A DNA stretch of 64,000 nt from Pseudoalteromonas sp. OOF1S-7 (GCF_022347765.1 NZ_JAKRFZ010000020.1:26651-90650), one strand, 5' to 3'; positions 43,531 to 53,639 are shown, counted from the stretch's first letter. Numbers and translations are program-made. The notes: generated from the letters alone by a model not told the origin.

Positions 43531-46002
43531 TTAGAAAGTATTACTTATGTTAAAGCTGATGAAGTCAGTTTCATCATCTTCTTCTTTTTTCAGTGGGTAG
43601 GCAAAACTGATCAGCATAGGTCCCATCGGTGAGATCCACTGTACAGATAAGCCTGTAGATACCCTGAATCGGCTAGGATCAGAGTAATCTGACAATGTTT
43701 TATACACATCCGGCGACAAATTCGTGTAACGATCGGCATCGAACTCCGTATCCCAGACGTTCGCAGCATCAACGAAGAAGCTGGTGCGTACTGAGCTGGT
43801 GTTTTCCTCTTCGAGGAATGGAGTTGGTACAATCATCTCGATACCAGCCAGCGCTTTAGCGTTACCACCGATACGACCGCCCTGGATCAGGTTGTCAAAC
43901 TGCGGATCGCCGCCAATTGAATCTGGGACTGTACCATCCGGTAACGGTGTACCGCCAATCGAGGAAGGTGAACGCTGCAACGCACGTGGCAGTATGGTGT
44001 TACGATCAAAGCCACGCAATTCCATTTCGGTAATGCGATAGAATTCCTGGAATGGCAAGGTTTGTTCAAAGCCGTTAACTTCTCCGTAGCCATTGCCATA
44101 AGCAAGTCCCGCACGAGCCGAGAAAACCCAGCGATGATCGTTACTGACTGGCCAGTAGAAACGCGAGTCGTAGTTCACTTTGAAAAAGTTCAGGTCAGAG
44201 TTAGGGGTTGTCACTCTGAAAGTTGCGCTCTGACGAGAACCATCTGTCGGGAACATCCCGCGGTTAACCGTGATCCGTGACCAACCCACGCTCAGTTCAT
44301 ATTTGGTAAAGTCGAATCCTGCATCGGGGTTTTCCGGATCAGTGAAGGCCAAACGCATCACCCGAGATTGTTCGTAATCCGGAATACGATCCAGCTCTTC
44401 CTCAATCCAGCGCACACCAAAATTAATCCGGTTTACGGCATCGATTGGGAAACCGAAGTTGGTACCAATACCATAGTTGGTCTGGTCGTAGTCGATTAGG
44501 CCCAGCTTGCTGCCGTCGAAGTCGCTATAGAAGATACTACTGCCTTGCGACACACCATCTGGCGTGAAGTAAGGGTTTGTATAAGATACCGTATAACGCT
44601 TTGAGCCGCGTCCGGTATTAATGTTAAACGCCAGCTGGTTACCCGTACCAAGGAAATTAGATTCACTGACCCCAACGTTAAATTGCAAACCACCATATGA
44701 ACCATAGGCGACACCGGCCTGGAAGCTCCCTGCAGGCTGCTCTTTGACTTTAAAGTCAACATCAACCTGATCGTCAATCCCGGGGATAGGCTTAACTTCA
44801 AAATCAACGCTTTCCATATAAGGAAGACGCTGGATCTGCAGCTTAGAGCGCTCCAGACTCTGGTTAGACAACCAGGCGCCTTCCAGCTGTGTCATTTCAC
44901 GACGCACAACATGATCGGCCGTGACCTGGTTACCATTCACTGCGATACGACGCACGTAAACACGCTTACCCGGGTCAACCGCCAGGGTCAGTTTTACTTC
45001 TTTGTTTTCGTCATCAATATCAGGAACGGTGCGCACCTCAGCATTGGCATAGCCAAAGCGTGCCAGGTAGCTTTTAATGAATTCTTCGGTGGCCGTTACG
45101 ATTGAGCCATTGTACAGCTCGCCGCTTTTCAGTGGTACAACACTACGGACCAAGTCTTCACGGCCCAGCAGATCACCAATGAATTCGAAGTCCTTAACCA
45201 TATACTGCTCACCTTCAGTGAGGTTTGCAGTGACATAAACAGACTCACGCTCCGGGCTCACCGACACTTGAGTTGAATCTATGTTGAAGCGCAGGTAGCC
45301 ACGGTCAAGATAGTAACTGCGGATCTTTTCAAGATCGCCTTCAATGGTTTGCTTCTGGTATCGGTCGCTTGACAGGAATTTCCACCAGGGTAAGTCTTGT
45401 TGCGACTCAACCAGCTTTAATAATTCTTCATCGGAGAATAGCTCGTTACCAACCAGGTTAATCTGCCTGACCGATGCCGCATCTCCCTCGTTGAAGTCCA
45501 GCTTTAAGCGGACTCGGTTACGTGGTAACTCAACAATGCTCATCTCAATTTTGGCATTGTATTTACCGATACTATGAAAGAACTCGATCAGGCCTTTTTC
45601 GACACTGTCAATGACTGTTCTGTCAAGGGTTTCACCGGCTCGAATATTTTGCTGATCTAAGCTTTCCTGCAGCTGCTCATCTTTGATGTCTTTGTTACCA
45701 TCAAATTCGATTGAGGCAATGGTCGGACGCTCTTTAACTTTGAAAATTACCTGATTGCCATCACGGAATGCAGAGATATCGTCGAAGTGACCAGACGCAA
45801 ACAGCGCCTTGATTGTCTTTGACACCGTGTAGTCGTCAATTTGATCACCCACGTTGATAGGAATATGTGTTAATGCCGCGCCCAGCGCAACACGCTGCAG
45901 GCCTTCAACTTTCAAATCTTCTACGATAAAGGAGTTTTGCCCCAGAGCAGCAAAGCTCGCGCCCAGTAAACTCGTTACAGCTAAATGTTTTTTTATAGGC
46001 AT
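43531..46002 (-). CDS. bamA: outer membrane protein assembly factor BamA
   Basis: 823 residues. A signal peptide ends near ALGQ-N. Five POTRA domains follow (FIVEDLKVEGLQRVALGAAL at the start of POTRA1; further FEFIGDLLGREDLV and VRRIAVNGNQVTADHVV). The C-terminal 400 residues form the Omp85 barrel with the conserved loop-6 RGF motif in EMELRGFDRNTILPRAL, ending in the outer-membrane signal ISNTF. It inserts beta-barrel proteins into the outer membrane. It lies between rseP and skp, as in most gammaproteobacteria. Confidence 0.98.
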   Translation of the reverse strand: MPIKKHLAVTSLLGASFAALGQNSFIVEDLKVEGLQRVALGAALTHIPINVGDQIDDYTVSKTIKALFASGHFDDISAFRDGNQVIFKVKERPTIASIEFDGNKDIKDEQLQESLDQQNIRAGETLDRTVIDSVEKGLIEFFHSIGKYNAKIEMSIVELPRNRVRLKLDFNEGDAASVRQINLVGNELFSDEELLKLVESQQDLPWWKFLSSDRYQKQTIEGDLEKIRSYYLDRGYLRFNIDSTQVSVSPERESVYVTANLTEGEQYMVKDFEFIGDLLGREDLVRSVVPLKSGELYNGSIVTATEEFIKSYLARFGYANAEVRTVPDIDDENKEVKLTLAVDPGKRVYVRRIAVNGNQVTADHVVRREMTQLEGAWLSNQSLERSKLQIQRLPYMESVDFEVKPIPGIDDQVDVDFKVKEQPAGSFQAGVAYGSYGGLQFNVGVSESNFLGTGNQLAFNINTGRGSKRYTVSYTNPYFTPDGVSQGSSIFYSDFDGSKLGLIDYDQTNYGIGTNFGFPIDAVNRINFGVRWIEEELDRIPDYEQSRVMRLAFTDPENPDAGFDFTKYELSVGWSRITVNRGMFPTDGSRQSATFRVTTPNSDLNFFKVNYDSRFYWPVSNDHRWVFSARAGLAYGNGYGEVNGFEQTLPFQEFYRITEMELRGFDRNTILPRALQRSPSSIGGTPLPDGTVPDSIGGDPQFDNLIQGGRIGGNAKALAGIEMIVPTPFLEEENTSSVRTSFFVDAANVWDTEFDADRYTNLSPDVYKTLSDYSDPSRFRVSTGLSVQWISPMGPMLISFAYPLKKEEDDETDFISFNISNTF

Positions 46003-46069
46003 TTTATTATCTTTATCCTTTACAGCTTACGGCGAACAGTGCGCCTCAATTGCTATCGCACCTAGCGGC

Positions 46070-47422
46070 CTAAAGCCTCGATACATCGTTAAGTAGTGCA
46101 AAACAAGTTAGCGCCAGGAGCACAACTGCACCCACCTTGTAGCCTAACTCTTGTGTCTTTTCAGAGACCGGTTTTTTGCGAATAAGTTCAATAAAGTAAT
46201 ACATTAAGTGCCCGCCATCTAAGACCGGCAGGGGTAAAAGGTTGAAAACCCCCAGGTTGACGCTAATTAAGGCCAAAAAGCCTAAAAATGCGATAAACCC
46301 GTAACTGACACTATTTCCGGCCCCAACGGCAATACCAACTGGCCCACTGAGATTTTTAACCGATACCTGGCCGGTTAATAAATTACCAATCATCTCAAAA
46401 CTGAGCGCCGTTAAGTCGTAGGTCTTTTTAACGCCCAGCACGATACTATCGAACACCCCGTATTGTCTAGTTTCAATATACCCTTCCGGCCAGGGTTCAA
46501 GCACAGGGACTACGCCCAGGTAGCCAATCAGTACTCCCTGATTGTCTTCGCGGCCCTGTGGTGTCGGGTAAAGGTCAACCTCTACACCCGCTCTTTGTAC
46601 CACCAAATGACTGCGTTGTTGCGCTGACGTTTGTACCAGCTGAACAAATTGCTCCCAGGAATCTAGTGTTTCATTGTTAAAACGCAGCAGCTTATCTCCC
46701 ACTGCTAAGCCGCCCTGCTCAGCAGCAGAGCCTGAGGCAATCTGCGCTATTTCTAGTTTCAGATTAGGACGATAAGGCTGGATACCCACTGACGTCAAAG
46801 GCGGCACATCTTGCTCATCCAGCCGCCATTCACGAGTATCGAGCTGACGTAAAGCGAGCTGGCCTTTGCTGTCCTGAACTTTAAGGATAACTTGCGATTC
46901 ACCCAGCCCGCCCATCAGCGAAAAGGTGACTTCCTGCCATGATTGGACGAGCTGATCGTCCACACTAATAATGCGATCACCCGGTTGCACCTGAGCCTGC
47001 GCCGCAATGCTGTTGTCGGTCACATTCCCGACTATGGGCTTGGCATTCTGAACACCGATCATATACATCAGTGCAAGGGCAAAAATGGCAAAAATAAAGT
47101 TCGCAAGTGGTCCAGCAGCTGAAATAGCGATTCTGGAAAGGACAGGCTTGTTGTTAAATGACAGATGTTGTTCTGAAGCTGGCACCTCGTCTACACGTTC
47201 GTCCAGCATACGAACGTACCCACCCAGAGGTATGGCAGCAATGACATATTCAGTACCGCGCTTGTCATACCAACGGATCAAAGGTTTACCAAAACCAATT
47301 GAGAATCTAAGCACTTTAACGCCAGCCTTTCTGGCAACCCAAAAATGGCCATATTCATGTACGGCCACCAAGATCCCCAGTGCGACAATGAAAGAACCCA
47401 GGTTCCAGAAAAATTCCAACAT
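46070..47422 (-). CDS. rseP: site-2 protease RseP (regulator of sigma-E protease)
   Basis: 450 residues. The zinc-binding HEYGH is in the first membrane helix (ALGILVAVHEYGHFWVA) and the distal LDG motif is in LLPLPVLDGGHLMYYFIEL. Two PDZ domains (around 110-200 and 205-290, for example QVQPGDRIISVDDQLV and GLAVGDKLLRFNNETL) face the periplasm. It cleaves the anti-sigma factor RseA within the membrane to release sigma-E. Being next to bamA and skp fits the outer-membrane stress response. Confidence 0.97.
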   Translation of the reverse strand: MLEFFWNLGSFIVALGILVAVHEYGHFWVARKAGVKVLRFSIGFGKPLIRWYDKRGTEYVIAAIPLGGYVRMLDERVDEVPASEQHLSFNNKPVLSRIAISAAGPLANFIFAIFALALMYMIGVQNAKPIVGNVTDNSIAAQAQVQPGDRIISVDDQLVQSWQEVTFSLMGGLGESQVILKVQDSKGQLALRQLDTREWRLDEQDVPPLTSVGIQPYRPNLKLEIAQIASGSAAEQGGLAVGDKLLRFNNETLDSWEQFVQLVQTSAQQRSHLVVQRAGVEVDLYPTPQGREDNQGVLIGYLGVVPVLEPWPEGYIETRQYGVFDSIVLGVKKTYDLTALSFEMIGNLLTGQVSVKNLSGPVGIAVGAGNSVSYGFIAFLGFLALISVNLGVFNLLPLPVLDGGHLMYYFIELIRKKPVSEKTQELGYKVGAVVLLALTCFALLNDVSRL

Positions 47423-47430
47423 AGTGACTC

Positions 47431-48618
47431 CTACTTACTGATCAGTTCCCTGGCAAGTCTGCGGGCTTGCGCATCCTGTGCCATTATCGCGTCCACAGAG
47501 TGTAAAGGTTCGAGGTGGCAACGTTCAAGCACTTCAGCGTTAATGCGATAAATATCACAAAAGCCAATTTGCTCGCTTAAAAAGGCCGCGACAGCGATTT
47601 CGTTTGCCGCATTTAATGTTGTTGTTGCAGACTGACCACTGCGACAGGCATCAATTGCCAGCTTTAAATTGGGGTAACGGTTGAAATCAGGCTTGGTAAA
47701 GGTGAAGTCGACGATATCAGCAAAGTCGAGCGGCTTAACGCCCGCTTCAATGCGCTCTGGATAAGCCAACCCATAGGCGATGGGTGTGCGCATATCGGGC
47801 TGCCCCATTTGTGCAATCACAGAGCCATCGATGTACTGCACCATGGAATGGATCATGCTTTGCGGGTGGATCACGACTTCTATGTCGTCGGCCTGACAAT
47901 GAAACAGCCATTTTGCTTCTACAAATTCCAGCCCTTTGTTCATCATGGTCGCAGAATCCACAGAAATCTTCTGGCCCATAGACCAGTTGGGGTGTGCGAC
48001 TGCCTCAGCGACGGTCACGTCAGCCAATGTATCAGTGGCACGAGTCAGAAAAGGCCCGCCAGAGCCGGTTAGCAGAATTTTACGGATCCCCTGTGCAGCC
48101 AGGGCGGTGCTGTCACCATTTTGCAGTGAGCCTGGCAGACACTGGAATATGGCGTTATGTTCGCTGTCTATGGGTAGCAAAGTCGCACCATGGCGCTTCA
48201 CTTTATCCATAAACAGCTGACCGGACATCACCAGAGATTCTTTATTGGCCAGCAAGACTTTCTTGCCCTGCTCCACCGCTGCCAAGGTTGGCAATAATCC
48301 CGCAGCTCCGACAATCGCCGACATCACGATGTCAACATCCGGATGAGCCGCCATGTCACACATCGCTTGCATACCGTTAAGCACCTCTGTCTGCGATGTA
48401 CTCAATGCCGCGCTCACCTCTTTCGCAGCGTCCTCAGACCCCATAACCACATAACGAGGCTGATGCGTCAGAGCCTGCTCAATAACCAGCTGCACATTAC
48501 GCCCTGCAACCAGCGCAAAAACCTGATATCGCGCTTGATTTCGCTCAACGACATCCAGCGTGGATGTACCAATAGAGCCCGTAGACCCTAAGATAACCAG
48601 GTTTTGCTTGTCACTCAT
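47431..48618 (-). CDS. dxr: 1-deoxy-D-xylulose 5-phosphate reductoisomerase
   Basis: 395 residues. The NADPH-binding start NLVILGSTGSIGTSTLDVVE and VLLANKESLVMSGQLF are diagnostic. Metal and substrate residues lie in LLPIDSEHNAIFQCL and the flexible loop PNWSMGQKISVDSATMMNKG. It commits DXP to MEP in the non-mevalonate isoprenoid pathway, feeding the undecaprenyl phosphate made by UppS two genes away. The start overlaps the cdsA stop by 4 bases. Confidence 0.97.
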   Translation of the reverse strand: MSDKQNLVILGSTGSIGTSTLDVVERNQARYQVFALVAGRNVQLVIEQALTHQPRYVVMGSEDAAKEVSAALSTSQTEVLNGMQAMCDMAAHPDVDIVMSAIVGAAGLLPTLAAVEQGKKVLLANKESLVMSGQLFMDKVKRHGATLLPIDSEHNAIFQCLPGSLQNGDSTALAAQGIRKILLTGSGGPFLTRATDTLADVTVAEAVAHPNWSMGQKISVDSATMMNKGLEFVEAKWLFHCQADDIEVVIHPQSMIHSMVQYIDGSVIAQMGQPDMRTPIAYGLAYPERIEAGVKPLDFADIVDFTFTKPDFNRYPNLKLAIDACRSGQSATTTLNAANEIAVAAFLSEQIGFCDIYRINAEVLERCHLEPLHSVDAIMAQDAQARRLARELISK

Positions 48619-49481
48619 AGTGTTACCGTCCAGGCGTATAGCAAGGCAAAAATCGGCGCGGCCGCTGTTAAGCTATCGATGCGGTCAAGAATACCGCCAT
48701 GTCCTGGCAGACATTTACCGGAATCTTTTAGGCCAGCTTCGCGCTTAAACATACTTTCGAGTAAATCGCCGATTGCTGAAAACAGCGCAATCACAACGGT
48801 TAGCCCGGCATACAGGAGCCACTGGTGTTGCGCCACGTCGCTGCAATAGCAGAAGATAATCACAAACACGACCGACGTCAGTAAGCCACCGATCAACCCT
48901 TCAATGGTTTTATTCGGGCTGACATTAGGCATCAGCTTGTGTTTACCAAAGTTCTTGCCGGCAAAATAAGCACCAATGTCTGCACTCCAGACAATGCCCA
49001 GTACCACCATGATTAGTACCGACCCGTATTGCTGCGCCTGATGATATTCAGCACTGCGCAATACATTGAGTGCCAGCCACAAGGGGATCAACGTCAGAAA
49101 TCCGGCGATGGTACGCATGATCATGCCGTCATTCCAGGCTTTGGCCATACGCGGGTAATTCATTACCAGAATAGTCGCCACCAGCCACCAGGCGGCGGCT
49201 AGTGTAAACACATAATTTGCATCGGCGACCAGACGGCCCTGTTCCCACAACTCCGTAATTGGCCAGTGAATGTGCAGGCCAGCCAGCACGGCGGCCATCA
49301 TGGTGACATAAATGCCTTTGTGAAGTCGGTTGGTCAGGCCAATGAACGCCGCCCATTCCCAGGCACCCATTAAAATGATAGCGCCGGCGATCACGCTAAA
49401 TAGATTCAGCGGTGTAAAAAACACCAATAGTAAAGCCAGTGGCGCCAGCACCACCGACGTCATAACACGTTGTTTTAACAA
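48615..49481 (-). CDS. cdsA: phosphatidate cytidylyltransferase
   Basis: 288 residues with about eight hydrophobic helices. The CDP-alcohol signature is at the C-terminal end: SAIGDLLESMFKREAGLKDS followed by GKCLPGHGGILDRIDSL. It makes CDP-diacylglycerol from phosphatidate and CTP in the inner membrane, the precursor of all phospholipids. Its 4-base overlap with dxr and 11-base gap from uppS indicate one operon. Confidence 0.97.
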   Translation of the reverse strand: MLKQRVMTSVVLAPLALLLVFFTPLNLFSVIAGAIILMGAWEWAAFIGLTNRLHKGIYVTMMAAVLAGLHIHWPITELWEQGRLVADANYVFTLAAAWWLVATILVMNYPRMAKAWNDGMIMRTIAGFLTLIPLWLALNVLRSAEYHQAQQYGSVLIMVVLGIVWSADIGAYFAGKNFGKHKLMPNVSPNKTIEGLIGGLLTSVVFVIIFCYCSDVAQHQWLLYAGLTVVIALFSAIGDLLESMFKREAGLKDSGKCLPGHGGILDRIDSLTAAAPIFALLYAWTVTL

Positions 49482-49492
49482 ACTTTATACCT

Positions 49493-50266
49493 TCAACTTG
49501 TTGTCTTGCGCTCGGCGAGTAATTGTTTTATTTGTTCGCCGGTACAACCGAAACGTCGTTCTCTGGACACGTAACAGGCGAGCGCTTCTGAAAACGCCTC
49601 TTCATTAAAATCGGGCCATAACGTTTCGGTAAAGTAGAGCTCAGCATACGCAGCCTGCCATAGTAAGAAATTACTGATGCGGTAATCTCCCCCTGTGCGG
49701 ATCAACAGATCAAGCGGGCTTTGATCCGCCATGGTGAGCTGCGATGAAATCGCTTCTTCTGTAATGTCGCTCGCCTGGATGGCGCCGTCAGCAACTTGTT
49801 CAGCCAGGGACCGGGCTGCCTGCATGATATCCCAGCGACCACCATAATTGGCCGCGATGTTCAACTTTAATCCCGAGTTGTGCTCGGTTAATTGTTCTGC
49901 ATCGGCAACTTTTTGCTGCAACCCGGCAGGAAAACGCGAGATGTCGCCAATGATTGAAAGCTTCACATTATTCTTATGGAGCTTTTTAACTTCTTTACTC
50001 AATACAAACAGGAATAATTCCATCAAAGTGCTGACTTCGTCCTCGGGACGACGCCAGTTTTCACTACTGAAAGCGAACAACGTCAATGACTCTATCCCTA
50101 GCTTAGAGCAAAACTGCACAGCATGGCGAACCGAATCTACCCCTTTTTTGTGTCCATATGCGCGGGGACGCTTACGCGCCTGAGCCCAGCGGCCATTTCC
50201 ATCCATAATGATAGCGACATGTTTGGGCAGAGATTGCTGTGAAATTGCGTCAGCGGTTAAAATCAT
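49493..50266 (-). CDS. uppS: di-trans,poly-cis-undecaprenyl-diphosphate synthase
   Basis: 257 residues. The cis-prenyltransferase motifs are complete: HVAIIMDGNGRWAQARKRPR (catalytic Asp), SLTLFAFSSENWRRPEDEV, and LLIRTGGDYRISNFLLWQ with YFTETLWPDF. It condenses eight isopentenyl units onto farnesyl diphosphate to give the lipid carrier for peptidoglycan and O-antigen. It follows frr after a terminator, so it probably starts a new transcript block or depends on read-through. Confidence 0.97.
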   Translation of the reverse strand: MILTADAISQQSLPKHVAIIMDGNGRWAQARKRPRAYGHKKGVDSVRHAVQFCSKLGIESLTLFAFSSENWRRPEDEVSTLMELFLFVLSKEVKKLHKNNVKLSIIGDISRFPAGLQQKVADAEQLTEHNSGLKLNIAANYGGRWDIMQAARSLAEQVADGAIQASDITEEAISSQLTMADQSPLDLLIRTGGDYRISNFLLWQAAYAELYFTETLWPDFNEEAFSEALACYVSRERRFGCTGEQIKQLLAERKTTS

Positions 50267-50281
50267 AATGCCTATTTAAGT

Positions 50282-50316
50282 AAAAAAAAACGCCGTCTAG
50301 TATACCTTAGACGGCG
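50282..50316 (-). terminator. rho-independent terminator after frr
   Basis: CGCCGTCTA (50291-50299) pairs with TAGACGGCG (50308-50316), and the nine A at 50282-50290 give a T9 tail on the minus-strand transcript. It separates frr from uppS. Confidence 0.9.
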
Positions 50317-50343
50317 CTGCAAACCTAATAAATTTGTGGTTGC

Positions 50344-50901
50344 TTAGATTTCCATCAGCTCTGCTTCTTTCGCACTCAGCTGGGTGTCCATCTCTTTGAT
50401 AAACTTATCAGTTAGCTTCTGGATCTCGTCTTCTGCCTGACGTGCTTCGTCCTCAGAAATCTCTTTATCCTTCAGCAGTGATTTCACGTCACCGTTGGCA
50501 TCACGACGAATGTTACGAACCGCAACACGGCCGCCTTCAACTTCACCACGTACGATCTTGATCAGGTCTTTACGACGCTCCTCTGTCAGCGGAGGGAGTG
50601 GTACGCGAATAACGGTCCCCGCAGACATTGGGTTAAGGCCCAAGTCAGACGCCATGATTGCTTTTTCTACCGCTTGCGCCAAAGACTTGTCAAATACGCT
50701 GATAGCCAGTGTACGCGAATCTTCCACTGTCACGTTTGCAACCTGGTTAAGTGGTGTGTCAGCGCCATAGTAAGACACAGAAATGCCATCAAGCAATGCC
50801 GGGTGTGCGCGACCAGTACGGATTTTAGACAGCTGGCTTGCCAGCGCAGCTACGCTTTTTGTCATGCGCTCTTGCGCATCTTTTTTAATATCATCAATCA
50901 C
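50344..50901 (-). CDS. frr: ribosome recycling factor
   Basis: 185 residues, the normal length. Features include ASQLSKIRTGRAHPALLDGI, YYGADTPLNQVANVTVEDSR and the C-terminal helical KDLIKIVRGEVEGGRVAVRN and DVKSLLKDKEISEDE. With EF-G it splits post-termination ribosomes. It follows pyrH in the conserved rpsB-tsf-pyrH-frr order. Confidence 0.98.
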   Translation of the reverse strand: MIDDIKKDAQERMTKSVAALASQLSKIRTGRAHPALLDGISVSYYGADTPLNQVANVTVEDSRTLAISVFDKSLAQAVEKAIMASDLGLNPMSAGTVIRVPLPPLTEERRKDLIKIVRGEVEGGRVAVRNIRRDANGDVKSLLKDKEISEDEARQAEDEIQKLTDKFIKEMDTQLSAKEAELMEI

Positions 50902-50985
50902 AGTGCTATCCTATTCTTTACTGTATTAATCGGACTCAGCTTACAGGTTAAGTTGCTGGTATAGCCAGCTAATGCGCCGGAACGC

Positions 50986-51726
50986 TTACTCTGCAGCTGG
51001 TTGTGTACTGATTAACGTACCTTCTTCTTCACCCATGATAACCCGCTTTAACGCGCCAGGCTTGTTCATGTTGAATACGCTCAAAGGCATGTTGTGGTCA
51101 CGGGCCAGCGTAAATGCCGCCAGGTCCATAACCTTTAATTCTCTTTCAATCACTTCATTGTACGTCAGGTGGCGGTGTAATTCTGCATCCGGGTTTTTCA
51201 CAGGGTCATCACTGAATACGCCGTCTACTTTGGTCGCTTTGATAACCGTATCTGCTTCAATTTCAATACCGCGTAAACAGGCTGCTGAGTCGGTTGTGAA
51301 GAACGGATTACCGGTACCCGCAGAGAAGATCACCACACGACCTGATTTCAGTAAGCTGATTGCCTCTGCCCAGTTATACGCATCACACACGCCATTTAAA
51401 GGAATGGCAGACATCAGACGCGCATTCACAAACGCTCTGTGCAGCGCATCACGCATTGCCAGACCATTCATCACGGTTGCCAGCATACCCATGTGATCGC
51501 CCACTACGCGGTTCATACCCGCTTCGGCTAACGATCCGCCACGCAAGAAGTTACCGCCGCCGATAACCAAACCCACTTCTACGTCGAGTTCTACAAGTTC
51601 TTTTATTTCTTGGGCCATGCGATCCAATACTTTAGGATCGATTCCAAAGCCTTCATCTCCCATCAAAGCTTCGCCGCTAAGTTTAAGAAGAACGCGTCTA
51701 AAAACAGGTTTTCGATTGATAGTCAT
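50986..51726 (-). CDS. pyrH: UMP kinase
   Basis: 246 residues of the amino acid kinase fold: RVLLKLSGEALMGDEGFGID at the start, VGLVIGGGNFLRGGSLAEAG and MGMLATVMNGLAMRDAL in the nucleotide-binding core, and VIKATKVDGVFSDDPVKNP. It phosphorylates UMP to UDP and is regulated by GTP and UTP in related species. It is separated from tsf by a strong hairpin. Confidence 0.98.
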   Translation of the reverse strand: MTINRKPVFRRVLLKLSGEALMGDEGFGIDPKVLDRMAQEIKELVELDVEVGLVIGGGNFLRGGSLAEAGMNRVVGDHMGMLATVMNGLAMRDALHRAFVNARLMSAIPLNGVCDAYNWAEAISLLKSGRVVIFSAGTGNPFFTTDSAACLRGIEIEADTVIKATKVDGVFSDDPVKNPDAELHRHLTYNEVIERELKVMDLAAFTLARDHNMPLSVFNMNKPGALKRVIMGEEEGTLISTQPAAE

Positions 51727-51756
51727 AATTTCCGGGCCAAATTAAAAGTGAGATAC

Positions 51757-51799
51757 AAAATAACCGCGCTTATGAAAGACATAAATGCGCGGTTATTTT
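51757..51799. terminator. strong hairpin between tsf and pyrH
   Basis: Perfect 13-base arms at 51757-51769 and 51787-51799 have A4/T4 ends. It would terminate or attenuate the rpsB-tsf transcript. A second imperfect hairpin (51815-51827 with 51846-51858) lies between it and tsf. Confidence 0.82.
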
Positions 51800-51876
51800 A
51801 GAGAATTTTGTGCAGTGACGCAAAAGCAAATCTCATCTCGAGGAGGCTTTTGCATCACTTAATCACCTAAGCGTGA

Positions 51877-52728
51877 TTATTCGCCTTTCGCAGCTGCGAT
51901 TTGTGCAGCAACTTCAGCAGCGAAGTCTTCTTCTTTCTTCTCGATACCTTCACCAACTTCAAGGCGAATGAATGAAGAAACAGAAGCACCTTTTTCTTTC
52001 AGGTACTCACCAACAGACTTCTTAGGCTCCATGATGAATGCCTGACCAGTAAGAGAGATCTCACCAGTGAACTTCTTCATGCGACCAACAACCATTTTCT
52101 CAGCGATTTCAGCAGGCTTGCCTTCGTTCATAGCAATTTCAACCTGAACCGCTTTTTCTTTCTCTACAACCTCAGCAGGTACGTCTTCTGGGTTTAGGTA
52201 GTCAGGCTTAGACGCAGCAACGTGCATTGCAACGTGCTTCAGAGTCTCTTCGTCAGCGTCACCTGTAACAACAACACCGATACGGTCGCCGTGGCGGTAT
52301 GCAGAGATGTTTTCGCCATCGATGTACTCAACGCGACGAACGTTGATGTTTTCACCGATTTTAGCAACTAGTGCAACACGGGTCTCTTCGAACTGAGCTT
52401 TCAAAGTTTCGATGTCTGTCTTAGCTTCAGCAGCAGCATCAAGAACAGTGTTAGCGAAACCCAGGAAGTTTTCGTCTTTAGCAACGAAGTCAGTTTGACA
52501 GTTAACTTCAAGAAGTGCAGCGAAACCTTCACCTTGCTTGATCAGGATTGTACCTTCAGCAGCAATGTTACCTGCTTTTTTAGCAGCTTTAGCAGCACCG
52601 CTCTTACGCATGTTCTCGATCGCCAGATCGATGTCACCGTTAGTTTCAGTCAGTGCTTTTTTACAATCCATCATGCCAGCGCCAGTACGCTCGCGAAGTT
52701 CTTTAACTAGGGCAGCAGTTACAGCCAT
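51877..52728 (-). CDS. tsf: translation elongation factor Ts
   Basis: 283 residues. The N-terminal UBA-like domain (ALVKELRERTGAGMMDCKKA), the TDF motif in LLEVNCQTDFVAKDENF and the C-terminal KFTGEISLTGQAFI are standard. It exchanges GDP for GTP on EF-Tu. It lies after rpsB with a hairpin between them, as in E. coli. Codon use is strongly biased, as expected for a highly expressed gene. Confidence 0.98.
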   Translation of the reverse strand: MAVTAALVKELRERTGAGMMDCKKALTETNGDIDLAIENMRKSGAAKAAKKAGNIAAEGTILIKQGEGFAALLEVNCQTDFVAKDENFLGFANTVLDAAAEAKTDIETLKAQFEETRVALVAKIGENINVRRVEYIDGENISAYRHGDRIGVVVTGDADEETLKHVAMHVAASKPDYLNPEDVPAEVVEKEKAVQVEIAMNEGKPAEIAEKMVVGRMKKFTGEISLTGQAFIMEPKKSVGEYLKEKGASVSSFIRLEVGEGIEKKEEDFAAEVAAQIAAAKGE

Positions 52729-52789
52729 TAGAATATCCTCAATTCTGAATTCGGTTTTTTGATAAGCGAATTACCGCTTATAAAGAATA

Positions 52790-52822
52790 TCAAGTCTTCG
52801 GAAAAATAAGATGAAGACTTGA
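52790..52822 (-). terminator. rpsB-tsf intercistronic hairpin
   Basis: TCAAGTCTTC (52790-52799) pairs with GAAGACTTGA (52813-52822). No long T run follows, so partial termination or an RNA-stability element is likely. Confidence 0.6.
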
Positions 52823-52890
52823 TGACAGCTTAGCGCGTTGCGACCGGCCACTCGCACACGTGTGTTGCCAGTGGCGCGGTATGCAAACTA

Positions 52891-53619
52891 TTACTCAGCT
52901 TCTACGAAGTCGTCGCTTTCAGCTTGAGCAACGATGTTGCTTTCACGACCTTCAGTGATAGCAGTCGCTACAGCACCAGTGTAAAGCTGGATAGCGCGGA
53001 TCGCGTCATCGTTACCTGGGATGATGAAGTCAACACCATCTGGGTTAGAGTTAGTATCAACAACAGATACTACTGGAATGCCCAGGTTGTTTGCTTCACG
53101 GATAGCGATGTGCTCGTGGTCAGCATCGATGATGAAGATAGCGTCTGGAAGACCGCCCATATCTTTGATACCACCAAGGCTCTTCTCAAGCTTTTCCATT
53201 TCACGAGTTTTCATCAAAGCTTCTTTTTTAGTCAGCTTCTCGAAAGTACCGTCTTGGCTTTGAGTCTCAAGGTCTTTAAGACGCTTGATTGATTGACGAA
53301 CTGTTTTCCAGTTAGTCAACATACCACCTAACCAACGGTGATTTACGTAGAACTGCTCGCTTTGAATAGCTGCTTCTTTAACTGCTTCGCTTGCAGCGCG
53401 CTTAGTACCAACGAAAAGGATTTTACCTTTGTTAGATGCAACGTTCGAAAGGAACTTAAGTGCATCGTTGAACATAGGAACTGTCTTTTCCAGGTTGATG
53501 ATATGTACACGGTTACGAGCGCCGAAGATGAAAGGCTTCATCTTAGGGTTCCAGTAACGAGCCTGGTGACCGAAGTGAACACCAGCTTGAAGCATATCGC
53601 GCATTGAAACGTTTGCCAT
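52891..53619 (-). CDS. rpsB: 30S ribosomal protein S2
   Basis: 242 residues. The signature VSMRDMLQAGVHFGHQARYWNP and the second block PDAIFIIDADHEHIAIREAN are present, as is GIPVVSVVDTNSNPDGVDF. It is part of the small ribosomal subunit and binds S1. A GAGGAAA ribosome binding site precedes the start. The upstream leader probably mediates autoregulation by S2. Confidence 0.98.
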   Translation of the reverse strand: MANVSMRDMLQAGVHFGHQARYWNPKMKPFIFGARNRVHIINLEKTVPMFNDALKFLSNVASNKGKILFVGTKRAASEAVKEAAIQSEQFYVNHRWLGGMLTNWKTVRQSIKRLKDLETQSQDGTFEKLTKKEALMKTREMEKLEKSLGGIKDMGGLPDAIFIIDADHEHIAIREANNLGIPVVSVVDTNSNPDGVDFIIPGNDDAIRAIQLYTGAVATAITEGRESNIVAQAESDDFVEAE

Positions 53620-53639
53620 TTGTATTTTCCTCTAATTTA